Both the position numbers and the translations under genes were made by a program. Source: Telluria mixta (GTDB taxonomy: Bacteria; Pseudomonadota; Gammaproteobacteria; Burkholderiales; Burkholderiaceae_D). From it: 64,000 nucleotides of DNA. Positions within the stretch are counted from its first letter, which is position 1. Each line of letters begins with the position of its first letter. Where the stretch lies: positions 4,402,001 through 4,466,000 of the forward strand of contig NZ_CP119520.1 of the NCBI RefSeq assembly GCF_029223865.1. The letters run 5' to 3'. The notes under the pieces are model-generated. The model worked only from the letters and a program-made list of their open reading frames with translations. It was not told where the DNA came from and did not search any database. Shown here piece by piece: positions 43,492 through 52,525 of this stretch.

Positions 43492-44859
43492 GTGAACAAA
43501 TTCATCCCAGCGCACGGCCGCCGCCGTCGCGCCCTGGCCGGCCTGTTGCTGGCCGCCGCCGCATGCGCACTGCCGGGCCTGGCGCCCGCCCAGACCCCGG
43601 CCGCCGACGGCGACGCGGCCGCACGCATCGCCTGGTGGCGCCAGGCCCGCTTCGGCATGTTCATCCACTGGGGCCTGTACGCCATTCCCGGCCGCGGCGA
43701 GTGGGCGCAGTTCATGGAACAGACCCCGGTGAAGGACTACGCGAAACTGGCCGACCAGTTCAAGCCGCGCCAGTTCGACCCCGACGGATGGGCACAACTG
43801 GCGAAGTCGGCGGGCATGAAATACATGGTGTTCACGTCGCGCCACCACGACGGCTTTGCCATGTTCGACGACGGCGACAATCCATTCTCGAGCACGAAGA
43901 CGGCCGCGCGGCGCGATTTCGTCGCCGACTACGTGAAGGCCGCGCGCAAGGCCGGCATGGGCGTGGGGCTGTATTACTCGCCGCTGGACTGGCGCTATCC
44001 GGGTTACTTCTTCCCCGACCTGTACCGGGACAGCGCGGAAGACATGCGCGCCCAGTACCACCGCCAGATGGAAAAACTGCTGTCCAACTACGGCAAGCTC
44101 GACGTGCTGTGGTTCGACGGCGGCGAGACCGACTGGCTGAGCTTCGGCGGGGACTGGTCCGCCGCGCAGTGGACGAAGCGGGCGCCCGGCAAGCATTACG
44201 GGGGCGGTTTCGACTGGCAGCACGACAAGGTGCACACGATGCTGCGCCGCCTGCAGCCGAACATCCTCGTCAACGGCCGCGCCGACATGAAAGAGGATTT
44301 CCATTCGCGCGAAGGCGACGGCGCGCTGGGCGACTTCGACAACCAGCATCCGTGGGAACTGTGCACGACCATCGCGGGCGCCTGGGGCTACCAGCCCAAC
44401 ATGCAGCCGAAACCGCTGAAGCACTACATCCAGCTGCTGGCGAACGTGGCGGGCCGCGACGGCAACCTGCTGCTCAACGTGGGGCCCGATCCCGACGGCC
44501 GCATCGACCCGGCGCAGGCCGAGCGGCTGCGCGAGATCGGCGCATGGCTCGGCAAGCATGGCGACAGCATCTACGACACCCGCGGCGGCCCGTTCCTGCC
44601 GGGGAGCTGGGGCGCATCGACGCACCGCGGCAACACGGTCTACCTGCACGTGCTGAACTGGACGGGCGACAAGCTCACGCTGCCCGCGATTCCCGCGCGC
44701 GTGGTGCGCGCGTCCGTGCAGGGCGGCGGCGCGGCGAAGGTCGAGCAATCCGCGCGCGGCATCGAGATCGCCGTGCCGGCCGCCGCGCGCAACGACATGG
44801 ACACCGTGGTGGCGCTGCAACTGGATTCGCCGGCCGCGGCGCTCACGCCCGTGCGCTGA
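43492..44859 (+). CDS. Exported alpha-L-fucosidase, GH29
   Basis: GTG 43492 follows ACGGAGAC and gives 455 residues with a signal peptide (RRRALAGLLLAAAACALPGLAPAQ). The GH29 barrel is clear: RFGMFIHWGLYAIPGRGEW, YMVFTSRHHDGFAMFD, VGLYYSPLDWRYP and the nucleophile Asp209 in KLDVLWFDGGETDW. GNLLLNVGPDPDGRI and a C-terminal beta domain complete it. It removes alpha-L-fucose from glycans in the periplasm. A beta-galactosidase gene follows on the same strand after 104 bases, fitting joint use on fucosylated galactosides such as xyloglucan side chains, for which the GH74 enzyme in this window would cut the backbone. Confidence 0.94.
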   Translation: MNKFIPAHGRRRRALAGLLLAAAACALPGLAPAQTPAADGDAAARIAWWRQARFGMFIHWGLYAIPGRGEWAQFMEQTPVKDYAKLADQFKPRQFDPDGWAQLAKSAGMKYMVFTSRHHDGFAMFDDGDNPFSSTKTAARRDFVADYVKAARKAGMGVGLYYSPLDWRYPGYFFPDLYRDSAEDMRAQYHRQMEKLLSNYGKLDVLWFDGGETDWLSFGGDWSAAQWTKRAPGKHYGGGFDWQHDKVHTMLRRLQPNILVNGRADMKEDFHSREGDGALGDFDNQHPWELCTTIAGAWGYQPNMQPKPLKHYIQLLANVAGRDGNLLLNVGPDPDGRIDPAQAERLREIGAWLGKHGDSIYDTRGGPFLPGSWGASTHRGNTVYLHVLNWTGDKLTLPAIPARVVRASVQGGGAAKVEQSARGIEIAVPAAARNDMDTVVALQLDSPAAALTPVR

Positions 44860-44963
44860 AAAATCATTCGCCGCTCCGGGGGATTTCATCATTGCGCGCA
44901 TGCGCCGGGCGTCGTCACAATGACGCCTTCGTGCATGACGATGACACCCAACCTGGAGCAACG

Positions 44964-47588
44964 ATGCGTTCGCAGACGGCGACCCTTAACCGGACGGCCC
45001 TGATCCGCCTGGCGGCACGCGCCGCGATGGCGCTTGCCATTTTGACCGGCGTGGTTCATTCCGCAACCGCGGCCGCCGCCGCCGAACAACCGGCCGCGCG
45101 CCAGCGGCAGAATTTCAACGCCGGCTGGCGCTTCCACCTCGGCGACATCGGCGGCGCCGAGAAGGTCGACTTCGACGACCGCGACTGGCAGGCAGTGGGC
45201 CTGCCGCACAGCTTCAGCACCCCCTATTTCCAGGCACCCGAGGTGTACGTCGGCTACGGCTGGTACCGCAAGGACCTCGTGCTGCCGGCCGTTCCCGCGG
45301 GACGCCGCTGGACGCTCGAATTCGAAGCCGCGTTCCAGACCGCTGACGTGTATGCCAACGGCCGCAGGATCGCGCGCCACCGCGGCGGCTATACCGGTTT
45401 CCCCGTCGACCTCACGGCCGCGCTGCATCCGGGACGCAACGTGATCGCCGTCCGCGTCGACAACATCTGGGACCCGACGCTCGCGCCGCGCGCCGGCGAA
45501 CATATCTTCACCGGCGGCATCTACCGCGACGTCTGGCTCGTCACGACGGACGACGTGCACGTCCCCTGGACCGGCACGGCCGTCACGACGCCGGGCCTGT
45601 CGGGCCGCAGCGGCGCCGTGCGCGTGGCGACGGAAGTGCGCAACGACGGCCGCAAACCGGTCAAGGTCAGGGTGCGCACCCGTATCGCCGACGGCCGCGG
45701 CGCCACCGTCGCCGTGCTGCCCGACGCGGCGGTCCAGGTGCCGCCGGGACGCACGCTGGACGTCGCGCAGGAATCCGCGCGGCTCGCCGGCCTGAAGCTG
45801 TGGAGCCCCGAGACCCCGACCTTGTACCGGGCCGTCACCACGCTCGACGTGGCGGGACGCCAGCGCGACCGCTTCGAGACGGAATTCGGCTTCCGCACCA
45901 TCAAATGGACCGCCGACCAGGGCTTTTTTCTCAACGGCGAGCACCGCTATTTCCGCGGCGCGAACGTGCACCAGGACCAGGCCGGATGGGGCGACGCCGT
46001 GACGAATGCCGCCATGGACCGCGACGTTCAGCTGATGAAGGACGCCGGCTTCGACTTCATCCGCGGCTCGCACTATCCCCACGACCCGCACTTCGCCGAG
46101 GCGACGGACCGCCTCGGCCTGATGTTCTTGCCGGAGGCGCCGTTCTGGGGCACGGCCGGGATGAAGAGCCCGTGGAGCCGGTCCGCCTATCCGCCCGAGC
46201 CCGAATACCGGGCCGCGTTCGAGGAGAGCGTGAAGCAGCAGTTGGCGGAACTCATCCGCATCAACCGCAACCACCCGTCGATCGTCGCGTGGGGCATGGA
46301 CAACGAAGTCTTCTTCACCGACAAGGAGACCCTGCCGCACGTGCGCAAGCTGCTGGCGGACGAGGTGGCGCTGTCGCACCAGCTCGATCCGAGCCGGCCC
46401 GCGGCCGTCGACGGCGTGCAGCGGGGCGAGATGGACCGCATCGGCGACATCGCCGGCTACAACGGCGACGGTGCCGTGCTGTTCCCGAATCCCGGCATCC
46501 CCAACTTCGTCGCGGAATACGGCTCGACCATCTCGGACCGGCCGGGCGAGTACGACCCGGGCTGGGGCGACATCGAACGCACGCCGGGCGCGAAAGCAGG
46601 GGAGCCGGCCACGTGGCGTTTCCCGTGGCGTGCCGGGGAGGCCGTGTGGGCCGGGTTCGACCACGGCTCCATCGCGGGCAAGTTCGGTTCGATGGGCCTC
46701 GTCGATTATGCCCGGCTGCCGAAGCGCAGCTGGTACTGGTACCGCAACGCGTACCGCGGCATCGCGCCTCCCGCGTGGCCGCAGCCGGGCAAGCCGGCGG
46801 CGCTGCGCGTGACCGCGAGCAGTCCCGTCATCCGCCATGCGGACGGCACGGACGACGTGCAGCTCGTCGTGACCGTCGTCGACGCCAACGGCAAGGCGCT
46901 GTCCGACAGCCCGCCGGTCCATCTGGCGCTGGAAGCGGGGCCGGGCGAACTGCCGACGGGACGCAGCATCGCCTTCACCCCGACCGGCGACATCCCGATC
47001 CGCGACGGCCAGGCGGCCATTGCCATGCGCAGCTGGCAGCGCGGCACGACGCGCATCCGCGCGACGTCGCTTGGCCTCGCCGACGGCGTACTGACGGTGG
47101 AAACGGTGGATGGGCCGCGCTTCGTGGAAGGCAGCACGCCGCTGGCGGCCGACCGGCCTTACGTGCCGCGCAAGATGGAAGTGGGGCCGGAACAGGCGTT
47201 CGGACTGAAGAACCCGACGCAGGCAAGTTCGAGCGCGGCCGGCCAGCTGCCGTCGCTGGCGAACGACGGTGACGCCACGACGTGGTGGGCGCCGGCGGAA
47301 GACGATGCGGCACCGTCGATCGCCATCGACCCGGAGCGCATCGTGAACTACCGCCGGCTGGCCGTGCGGTTCGCGCCGGGCCGGCGCTGCGACGTGACCG
47401 CGGAAGCGCAGGACGCCGGCGGCGTGTGGCAGGTGCTGGCCGATGTGCCGGCAACGGCCGACACGTTCGACGTGCCGGTGCGCGCCGTCACGGGACGGCG
47501 CTTGCGGCTGCGCCTGACGGCCCCGCCGGGCAGGACCTGCGCGATCGCCGACATCGGCATCACGGGGACGCCGGCGACCTTCTGGTGA
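44964..47588 (+). CDS. Exported beta-galactosidase-type GH2 enzyme with C-terminal F5/8-like domain
   Basis: ATG 44964 (CCTGGAGC upstream) gives 874 residues. After the export signal come the GH2 sugar-binding domain (FNAGWRFHLGD, DRDWQAVGLPHSF), immunoglobulin-like domain and barrel with acid/base Glu448 in AWGMDNEVFF and nucleophile Glu518 in NFVAEYGS. The C-terminal 150 residues (ASSSAAGQLPSLANDGDATTWWAP...) look like a discoidin/F5-8 type carbohydrate-binding domain. Beta-galactosidase is most likely, but other GH2 activities share these motifs. It follows the GH29 gene and probably shares its transcript; it abuts the convergent kdgD gene without a gap. Confidence 0.9.
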   Translation: MRSQTATLNRTALIRLAARAAMALAILTGVVHSATAAAAAEQPAARQRQNFNAGWRFHLGDIGGAEKVDFDDRDWQAVGLPHSFSTPYFQAPEVYVGYGWYRKDLVLPAVPAGRRWTLEFEAAFQTADVYANGRRIARHRGGYTGFPVDLTAALHPGRNVIAVRVDNIWDPTLAPRAGEHIFTGGIYRDVWLVTTDDVHVPWTGTAVTTPGLSGRSGAVRVATEVRNDGRKPVKVRVRTRIADGRGATVAVLPDAAVQVPPGRTLDVAQESARLAGLKLWSPETPTLYRAVTTLDVAGRQRDRFETEFGFRTIKWTADQGFFLNGEHRYFRGANVHQDQAGWGDAVTNAAMDRDVQLMKDAGFDFIRGSHYPHDPHFAEATDRLGLMFLPEAPFWGTAGMKSPWSRSAYPPEPEYRAAFEESVKQQLAELIRINRNHPSIVAWGMDNEVFFTDKETLPHVRKLLADEVALSHQLDPSRPAAVDGVQRGEMDRIGDIAGYNGDGAVLFPNPGIPNFVAEYGSTISDRPGEYDPGWGDIERTPGAKAGEPATWRFPWRAGEAVWAGFDHGSIAGKFGSMGLVDYARLPKRSWYWYRNAYRGIAPPAWPQPGKPAALRVTASSPVIRHADGTDDVQLVVTVVDANGKALSDSPPVHLALEAGPGELPTGRSIAFTPTGDIPIRDGQAAIAMRSWQRGTTRIRATSLGLADGVLTVETVDGPRFVEGSTPLAADRPYVPRKMEVGPEQAFGLKNPTQASSSAAGQLPSLANDGDATTWWAPAEDDAAPSIAIDPERIVNYRRLAVRFAPGRRCDVTAEAQDAGGVWQVLADVPATADTFDVPVRAVTGRRLRLRLTAPPGRTCAIADIGITGTPATFW

Positions 47589-48500
47589 TCAGCGCACGTT
47601 CTGCTTCTTGATCAGTTGATCGAGCATGGCGTGTTCTTCTTCCGTCAGGTCGGTCAGCGGCGCGCGCACCGGACCGCCGTCGTGGCCGACGAGGCGTGCG
47701 CCCGCCTTCACGATCGACACGGCGTAGCCGGCCTTGCGGTTGCGGATCGCCAGGTACGGCAGGAAGAATTCGTCCAGCAGGCGGTTGGTCGTCGCGTGGT
47801 CGTCCTTCGCGACGGCGTGATAGAAGTCCATCGCCAGTTGCGGCATGAAGTTGAAGACGGCCGACGAGTACACCGGCACGCCCAGCGCTTTATAGGCCGC
47901 GGCGTAGACTTCCGCGGTCGGCAGGCCGCCCAGGTAGCTGAAGCGGTCGCCCATGCGGCGCCAGATGGACACCATCAGTTCGATGTCGCCGATGCCGTCC
48001 TTGAAGCCGATCAGGTTGGGGCAGCGGTCGGCCAGCTGTTCCAGCGATTCCGGCGTGAGGCGGCATTGCGCGCGGTTGTATACGACGACGCCGATGTTCA
48101 CCGACTTGCAGACTTCTTCCACGTGCGCGACGAGGCCATCCTGGCTCGCTTCCGTCAGGTAGTGCGGCAGCAGCAGCACGCCTTTCGCGCCGAGGCGCTC
48201 GGCTTCCTGCGCGAACGCGATCGCGCTGCGGGTCGGGCCGCCGGCACCGGCCAGGATGGGCACCTTGCCTGCGCACGTGTCGACGGCCGTCTTGATCACC
48301 TGCGAGTACTCGTCATGCGTCAGCGAGAAGAATTCACCGGTGCCGCCGGCCGCGAACAGGGCGGTGGCGCCGTACGGGGCCAGCCATTCCAGGCGTTCGA
48401 TGTAGGTGCTTTTGCGGAAGTTGCCTTCGGCGTCGAAGTCGGTGATGGGGAAGGACAGCAGGCCGGACGACATCACTTGCTTGAGTTCTTGCGGATTCAT
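47589..48500 (-). CDS. kdgD: 5-dehydro-4-deoxyglucarate dehydratase
   Basis: The 303-residue protein belongs to the DHDPS/NAL aldolase family, with Schiff-base Lys167 in [10 protein letters not shown] and Tyr141 in [28 protein letters not shown] at the start and [16 protein letters not shown] are typical of KdgD, which removes water and CO2 from 5-keto-4-deoxyglucarate to give alpha-ketoglutarate semialdehyde. It is the step after galactarate (or glucarate) dehydratase, encoded 1.3 kb away as garD. It lies downstream of the LacI-type regulator gene on the same strand, with its own promoter region that holds an operator-like repeat. Confidence 0.94.
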   Translation of the reverse strand: MNPQELKQVMSSGLLSFPITDFDAEGNFRKSTYIERLEWLAPYGATALFAAGGTGEFFSLTHDEYSQVIKTAVDTCAGKVPILAGAGGPTRSAIAFAQEAERLGAKGVLLLPHYLTEASQDGLVAHVEEVCKSVNIGVVVYNRAQCRLTPESLEQLADRCPNLIGFKDGIGDIELMVSIWRRMGDRFSYLGGLPTAEVYAAAYKALGVPVYSSAVFNFMPQLAMDFYHAVAKDDHATTNRLLDEFFLPYLAIRNRKAGYAVSIVKAGARLVGHDGGPVRAPLTDLTEEEHAMLDQLIKKQNVR

Positions 48501-48523
48501 TTGCGCTCCAGGGCGGTGGTTAA

Positions 48524-48543
48524 CTTGTCAGACATCGTACAAC
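48524..48543. promoter_or_regulatory. Operator-like element upstream of kdgD
   Basis: CTTGTCAGACATCGTACAAC lies 24 bases upstream of the kdgD start. Read on the minus strand it is closely similar to CTTGTACGACATCTGATCAC at 49659-49678 before the LacI-type regulator gene (shared TTGTACGA..TCTGA). It contains the inverted ends TTGT...ACAA. Two related copies before two genes of one pathway suggest a common regulator site or a shared promoter feature. Confidence 0.45.
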
Positions 48544-48554
48544 TAAGACCGAGG

Positions 48555-48577
48555 CATCGCAAGAATAATTTGCGATG
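48555..48577 (-). terminator. Hairpin between the LacI-type gene and kdgD
   Basis: CATCGCAA (48555-48562) and TTGCGATG (48570-48577) form a perfect 8-bp inverted repeat with a seven-base AT loop, 16 bases beyond the regulator's stop codon. It may be a weak terminator or attenuator of the regulator transcript; the T-tract is poor, so an operator is the alternative. Confidence 0.4.
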
Positions 48578-48592
48578 GTGTCGTTTGGAAGT

Positions 48593-49639
48593 TCAGCCGA
48601 CCGTGCGCGTCGTCGCCCGTTCGACCAGCTGGAAGCCCACGTCGACGACATTGCCCGCCAGCGGCCGTCCTTCGATCTTCGCGATCAGGGCCCGGGCCGC
48701 CTGCACGCCGATGGCGCGCTTGTCGACGTGGACGGACGAGATCGGGGGATGCGTGTACGCGGCGAAGTCGAAGTCGCCGAAGCCCATGATGCCCAGCGTG
48801 TCCGGCACGGCGATGCCTTGCGCCTGTGCTTCGATGAGGGCACCCTGGGCCAGCACGTCCGAGCTGCACACGACGACGTCGGGCGCGTGACCTTCCGCCA
48901 GGATCGCGCGCAGGCCTTCGCGGCCCAGGTTCATCACGGTCGGCGGCGTTGCCATGTGCGTGGCGATGGGCGCCATGCCGTGCTGCTGCAGTTCCGCCTC
49001 CAGCGCCAGGCGGCGCCGGTTCGCGCGCTCGTCGCGCGCGCAGATCGACGCGAACCGCTTATAGCCTTTGCCTAACAGGTATTGCGCGACCTTTTCGCCG
49101 ACCCGTTCCTGCGAAAAGCCGATGGCGATGTCGATGGGGGAGGGCGTCAGGTCCCACGCCTCCACGACGGGCACGCCGGTCGCGAGCAGCTTCTTGCGCA
49201 CGCCCGGATGGTGGTTGATGCCGGTGAGGACGATGCCGTCGGGCTGGCGCGACAGGATCGCCGTCAGCAGGTCTTCTTCCTTCTGGCGCGAATAGTTCGA
49301 CACCGACAGCAGCAACTGGTAGCCGTGCGCCGACAACTCGTCGTTCAGGCCCTGCACCGTCTCCGCGAACATCGAGTTCGACAACTGCGGGACGATGGCG
49401 GCGATGAGCTGGCTGCGCTTCGTCGTCAGGCTGCCGGCCAGCATGTTCGGGATATAGCCCATCGCGGCCGCCGCTTCCTTGACACGCGCGATCGTGTCCG
49501 GCTTGACGAGTTTGGGGTTGTGCAGGGCGCGCGATACCGTGATCGGCGAGAGGCCCGCGAGCCGCGCGACATCCTTGAGCGTGATGCTTTTCGGGCGGTC
49601 TCCGTTCGTGGGGAGCGTGTCGTCTGCGGGATCCATCAT
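48593..49639 (-). CDS. LacI-family regulator (GntR-like) of the galactarate cluster
   Basis: From ATG 49639 the protein has 348 residues: helix-turn-helix ITLKDVARLAGLSPITVSRALHNPKLVKPDT (read in parts), hinge, and a periplasmic-binding-like sensor (QLIAAIVPQLSNSMFAETVQGLNDEL, DGIVLTGINH). The PxxxxxFxETVxGL and GYxxxxLLxxxx pattern is that of gluconate-type LacI regulators. It sits between kdgD and the divergent garD, so it most likely represses both and is released by a sugar acid or pathway intermediate. Three 16-bp palindromes in its upstream region are its probable operators. Met at 49636 is an equal alternative start. Confidence 0.92.
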   Translation of the reverse strand: MMDPADDTLPTNGDRPKSITLKDVARLAGLSPITVSRALHNPKLVKPDTIARVKEAAAAMGYIPNMLAGSLTTKRSQLIAAIVPQLSNSMFAETVQGLNDELSAHGYQLLLSVSNYSRQKEEDLLTAILSRQPDGIVLTGINHHPGVRKKLLATGVPVVEAWDLTPSPIDIAIGFSQERVGEKVAQYLLGKGYKRFASICARDERANRRRLALEAELQQHGMAPIATHMATPPTVMNLGREGLRAILAEGHAPDVVVCSSDVLAQGALIEAQAQGIAVPDTLGIMGFGDFDFAAYTHPPISSVHVDKRAIGVQAARALIAKIEGRPLAGNVVDVGFQLVERATTRTVG

Positions 49640-49697
49640 GTTGTTGTGTTCTTTATCACTTGTACGACATCTGATCACAAAACGCTTGCGTTCGAAG

Positions 49698-49713
49698 ATG
49701 ATTGCGGTATCAT
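49698..49713. promoter_or_regulatory. Operator 1 of three in the lacI-type/garD promoter
   Basis: ATGATTGCGGTATCAT, an imperfect palindrome, lies 59 bases upstream of the regulator start. It shares ATGATTGCG and TCAT with two more copies at 49759 and 49814. LacI-family proteins bind palindromes of this size, often with CG at the centre, so this is inferred to be the binding site of the adjacent regulator. Confidence 0.65.
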
Positions 49714-49758
49714 ACCAAACACCTCGGCCGACCTACCGGCCATATTTTTAAGACAATA

Positions 49759-49774
49759 ATGATTGCGGTGTCAT
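49759..49774. promoter_or_regulatory. Operator 2 of three in the lacI-type/garD promoter
   Basis: ATGATTGCGGTGTCAT differs from operator 1 at one position. It lies 61 bases from operator 1 and 55 from operator 3 (start to start), near whole multiples of the helical turn, which would allow looping between repressor dimers. Confidence 0.65.
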
Positions 49775-49813
49775 TTTTGTGCAAAGTGCATGGTTCCTCT
49801 GCTTTGCGATTAA

Positions 49814-49829
49814 ATGATTGCGCAATCAT
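49814..49829. promoter_or_regulatory. Operator 3, perfect palindrome overlapping the garD ribosome site
   Basis: ATGATTGCGCAATCAT is a perfect 16-bp palindrome. It ends where the GGAG ribosome site of garD begins (49830), so repressor bound here would block transcription through the start of the gene. It is the most symmetrical of the three copies and probably the strongest site. Confidence 0.7.
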
Positions 49830-49839
49830 GGAGACGCTG

Positions 49840-51384
49840 ATGACTATTCCCCGCACCATCCGCATGCACGAGAACGACAATGTCGCCATCGTCGTCAACG
49901 CCGGCGGCCTGCCGGAAGGCACCGTTTTCCCGGATGGCCTGACATTGAGAACCCGCGTGCCTGAAGGGCACAAGGTGGCGCTCGTCGACATCGCCCAGGG
50001 TGAACGCATCGTCCGCTACGACGTGACGATCGGCTATGCGCTGCAGCCCATCGCCCGCGGCACGTGGATCGAGGAGTCGCTCGTCGGCATGCCGGCCGCG
50101 CGTGGGTTGGACGACTTGCCCAGGCCCGTCCGAGACCGCGCACCGTTGCCGCCGCTGGAAGGTCATACGTTCGAAGGTTTCCGCAATCCGGACGGCTCGG
50201 TCGGCACGCGCAACATCCTCGCCATCAGCGAGACGGTGCAGTGCGTGTCGGGCGTGGTCGCGTTCGCCGTCGAGCGTATCAAGAAAGAGCTGCTGCCGAA
50301 CTACCCGTACGTGGACGACGTCGTCGCCATCGAGCACACGTACGGCTGCGGCGTCGCCATCGACGCGCCCGGCGCCGAGATCCCGATCCGGACGCTGCGC
50401 AATATCGCGAAGAACCCGAACTTCGGCGGCCGCGTGATGCTCGTGAGCCTGGGTTGCGAAAAGCTGCAGCCGGCGCGCATGTTCCCGGCCGGCTCGATCC
50501 CGATCCAGACCCCGAATCAAGGGCTGGATACCGTCTGTTTGCAGGACGCGGCCCACGTGGGCTTCGGCGACATGATCGCCTCCATCATGCGCACTGCCGA
50601 GAAGCACCTGGCGGCGCTGAACGAGCGCCGGCGCGAGACGGTGCCGGCGTCGGAACTGGTTGTCGGCGTGCAGTGCGGCGGCAGCGACGCGTTTTCCGGC
50701 GTGACCGCCAACCCGGCCGTCGGTTTCGCGAGCGACCTGCTCGTGCGGGCCGGCGCCGCCGTCATGTTTTCCGAAACGACGGAAGTCCGCGACGGCATCG
50801 ACCAGCTGACGTCGCGCGCGGCCGACGACGACGTCGCCCAGGCGATGATCCGCGAAATGGCGTGGTACGACGAATACCTGAAGCGGGGCGGCGTGGACCG
50901 CAGCGCGAACACGACGCCGGGCAACAAGAAGGGCGGCCTCGCCAACATCACCGAAAAGGCGATGGGTTCCATCATCAAGTCCGGCACCGCGCCGATCGCG
51001 GGCGTGCTGTCGCCGGGCGACAAGCTGCAACAGAAAGGTCTCATCTACGCCGCCACGCCGGCCAGCGATTTCATCTGCGGCACCCTGCAGCTGGCCGCCG
51101 GCATGAACATGCACGTGTTCACGACGGGCCGCGGCACGCCGTACGGCCTGGCCGCCGTGCCCGTCGTGAAGGTCGCGACGCGCGACGATCTCGCGCGCCG
51201 CTGGCACGACCTCATGGACATCAACGCCGGCCGCATCGCAACCGGCGAAGCGACGATCGCCGACGTGGGCTGGGAACTGTTCCACTTCCTGCTCGACGTG
51301 GCGAGCGGCCGCAAGAAGACGTGGGCCGAGCACTGGAAGCTCCATAACGCGCTCACGCTCTTCAATCCGGCGCCCGTGACCTGA
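49840..51384 (+). CDS. garD: Galactarate dehydratase
   Basis: ATG 49840 with GGAG six bases upstream is preferred to the ATG at 49828, which lies inside the operator; the product is 514 residues, the GarD/UxaA size. The N-terminal SAF-like domain ([18 protein letters not shown]) is followed by the catalytic UxaA-type domain ([57 protein letters not shown]). It dehydrates galactarate to 5-keto-4-deoxyglucarate, the KdgD substrate. Altronate dehydratase shares the fold, but the KdgD and GudP/GarP-like neighbours favour galactarate. A porin and a transporter follow on the same strand. Confidence 0.93.
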   Translation: MTIPRTIRMHENDNVAIVVNAGGLPEGTVFPDGLTLRTRVPEGHKVALVDIAQGERIVRYDVTIGYALQPIARGTWIEESLVGMPAARGLDDLPRPVRDRAPLPPLEGHTFEGFRNPDGSVGTRNILAISETVQCVSGVVAFAVERIKKELLPNYPYVDDVVAIEHTYGCGVAIDAPGAEIPIRTLRNIAKNPNFGGRVMLVSLGCEKLQPARMFPAGSIPIQTPNQGLDTVCLQDAAHVGFGDMIASIMRTAEKHLAALNERRRETVPASELVVGVQCGGSDAFSGVTANPAVGFASDLLVRAGAAVMFSETTEVRDGIDQLTSRAADDDVAQAMIREMAWYDEYLKRGGVDRSANTTPGNKKGGLANITEKAMGSIIKSGTAPIAGVLSPGDKLQQKGLIYAATPASDFICGTLQLAAGMNMHVFTTGRGTPYGLAAVPVVKVATRDDLARRWHDLMDINAGRIATGEATIADVGWELFHFLLDVASGRKKTWAEHWKLHNALTLFNPAPVT

Positions 51385-51428
51385 CCGCACGCGCGACCGC
51401 ACAAGACACATAACAGCAAGGAGACATC

Positions 51429-52493
51429 TTGAAGAAAGCAGCATGCATCGCCCTCGGCCTGGCCGCGGGCGCGGGCGCACACGCCCAAACAAATGTGACG
51501 ATCTACGGGATCGCGGACGCAGCGCTCGTCAGTGAAAGCGGCAGCGCCGCCGGTCACCAGACGAAAATCACGAGCGGCGCAGCCTCCGCGTCGCGCATCG
51601 GCTTCCGCGGCACCGAGGACCTGGGCAACGGCATGTCCGCGTTCTTCACGCTCGAGACGGGCGCGAAGATCGACACGGGCGAACTCGATGCCACGAACAC
51701 GATCTTCAACCGCCAGGCGTTCGTGGGCATCAGGACGAAGGCGGGCGCGGTCGCCTTCGGCCGCCAGTACACGCCTTACCACCTGACCTTGACGTCCGTC
51801 GCCGACCCGTTCGGCACGGGCTACGCGGGCACGGCGAAAAACCTCTTCCCGGACAACGGCACCAACGTCCGCACCAGCAACACCATCACGTACACGTCGC
51901 CCAAGGTGAACGGCGTGCACGCGGAACTCGCGTACAGCGCCGGTGAGCAGAACGAATTGTCGGCGGGACGCCAGTTCGGCGGTGCGCTGGATTATGCGCA
52001 GGGCGCGCTGCGCGTGCGCCTTGCGTACAACAGCAAGAACACGGACGTGGCGGCGACGGGCGTGAACCACGACCTGGGCCGCAACGTGCTGCTCGGCGCG
52101 AACTACGACCTCAAATGGATCAAGCTGTACGGCGCGTTCGGCGTCGACAAGGGCTTCAACAGCGCCACGCTGGGCAATGCCAACAATCCGTACGGCGGCG
52201 CGAAACCGACGCCGTCGACGGACGGCCGCGAGATCCTGCTGGGCTTCTCGGCGCCCGTCGGGCCGGGCACCCTGATGTTCTCCACGCAGCACAAGGACGA
52301 CCGCACACACTTCAACCAGGATGCCCACGAGTGGGGCATCGGCTACCTGTACGCGCTGTCCAGGCGCACGGGCCTGTACGCGGCGTACGCACATATCGAT
52401 AACAAGAACGGCGCCGGCTACACGGTCGCCAACAACACGGAGTCGGGTACGGGCAACACCGGCTTCAACCTGGGCATCCGCCAGACGTTCTGA
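51429..52493 (+). CDS. Outer membrane porin (Bordetella/Burkholderia type)
   Basis: The 354-residue protein has a signal peptide (MKKAACIALGLAAGAGAHAQ) and the classic Gram-negative porin start TNVTIYGIADAAL. RIGFRGTEDLGNGMSAFFTLE, NRQAFVGIRTKAGAVAFGRQY (in parts) and the terminal GIRQTF with C-terminal Phe are the conserved strands of 16-stranded trimeric porins. A strong AAGGAG site precedes it. Placed between garD and a sugar-acid transporter, it probably lets galactarate or glucarate cross the outer membrane and is co-transcribed with them. Confidence 0.95.
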   Translation: MKKAACIALGLAAGAGAHAQTNVTIYGIADAALVSESGSAAGHQTKITSGAASASRIGFRGTEDLGNGMSAFFTLETGAKIDTGELDATNTIFNRQAFVGIRTKAGAVAFGRQYTPYHLTLTSVADPFGTGYAGTAKNLFPDNGTNVRTSNTITYTSPKVNGVHAELAYSAGEQNELSAGRQFGGALDYAQGALRVRLAYNSKNTDVAATGVNHDLGRNVLLGANYDLKWIKLYGAFGVDKGFNSATLGNANNPYGGAKPTPSTDGREILLGFSAPVGPGTLMFSTQHKDDRTHFNQDAHEWGIGYLYALSRRTGLYAAYAHIDNKNGAGYTVANNTESGTGNTGFNLGIRQTF

Positions 52494-52525
52494 GTCCGGC
52501 GGCCACACCTATACTTGGAGGGACC

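Noticed and set aside
47580..47595. TGATCA at the convergent stops (also at 53882-53887) as a shared signal
   Set aside because: It results from TGA stop codons on both strands meeting head to head.
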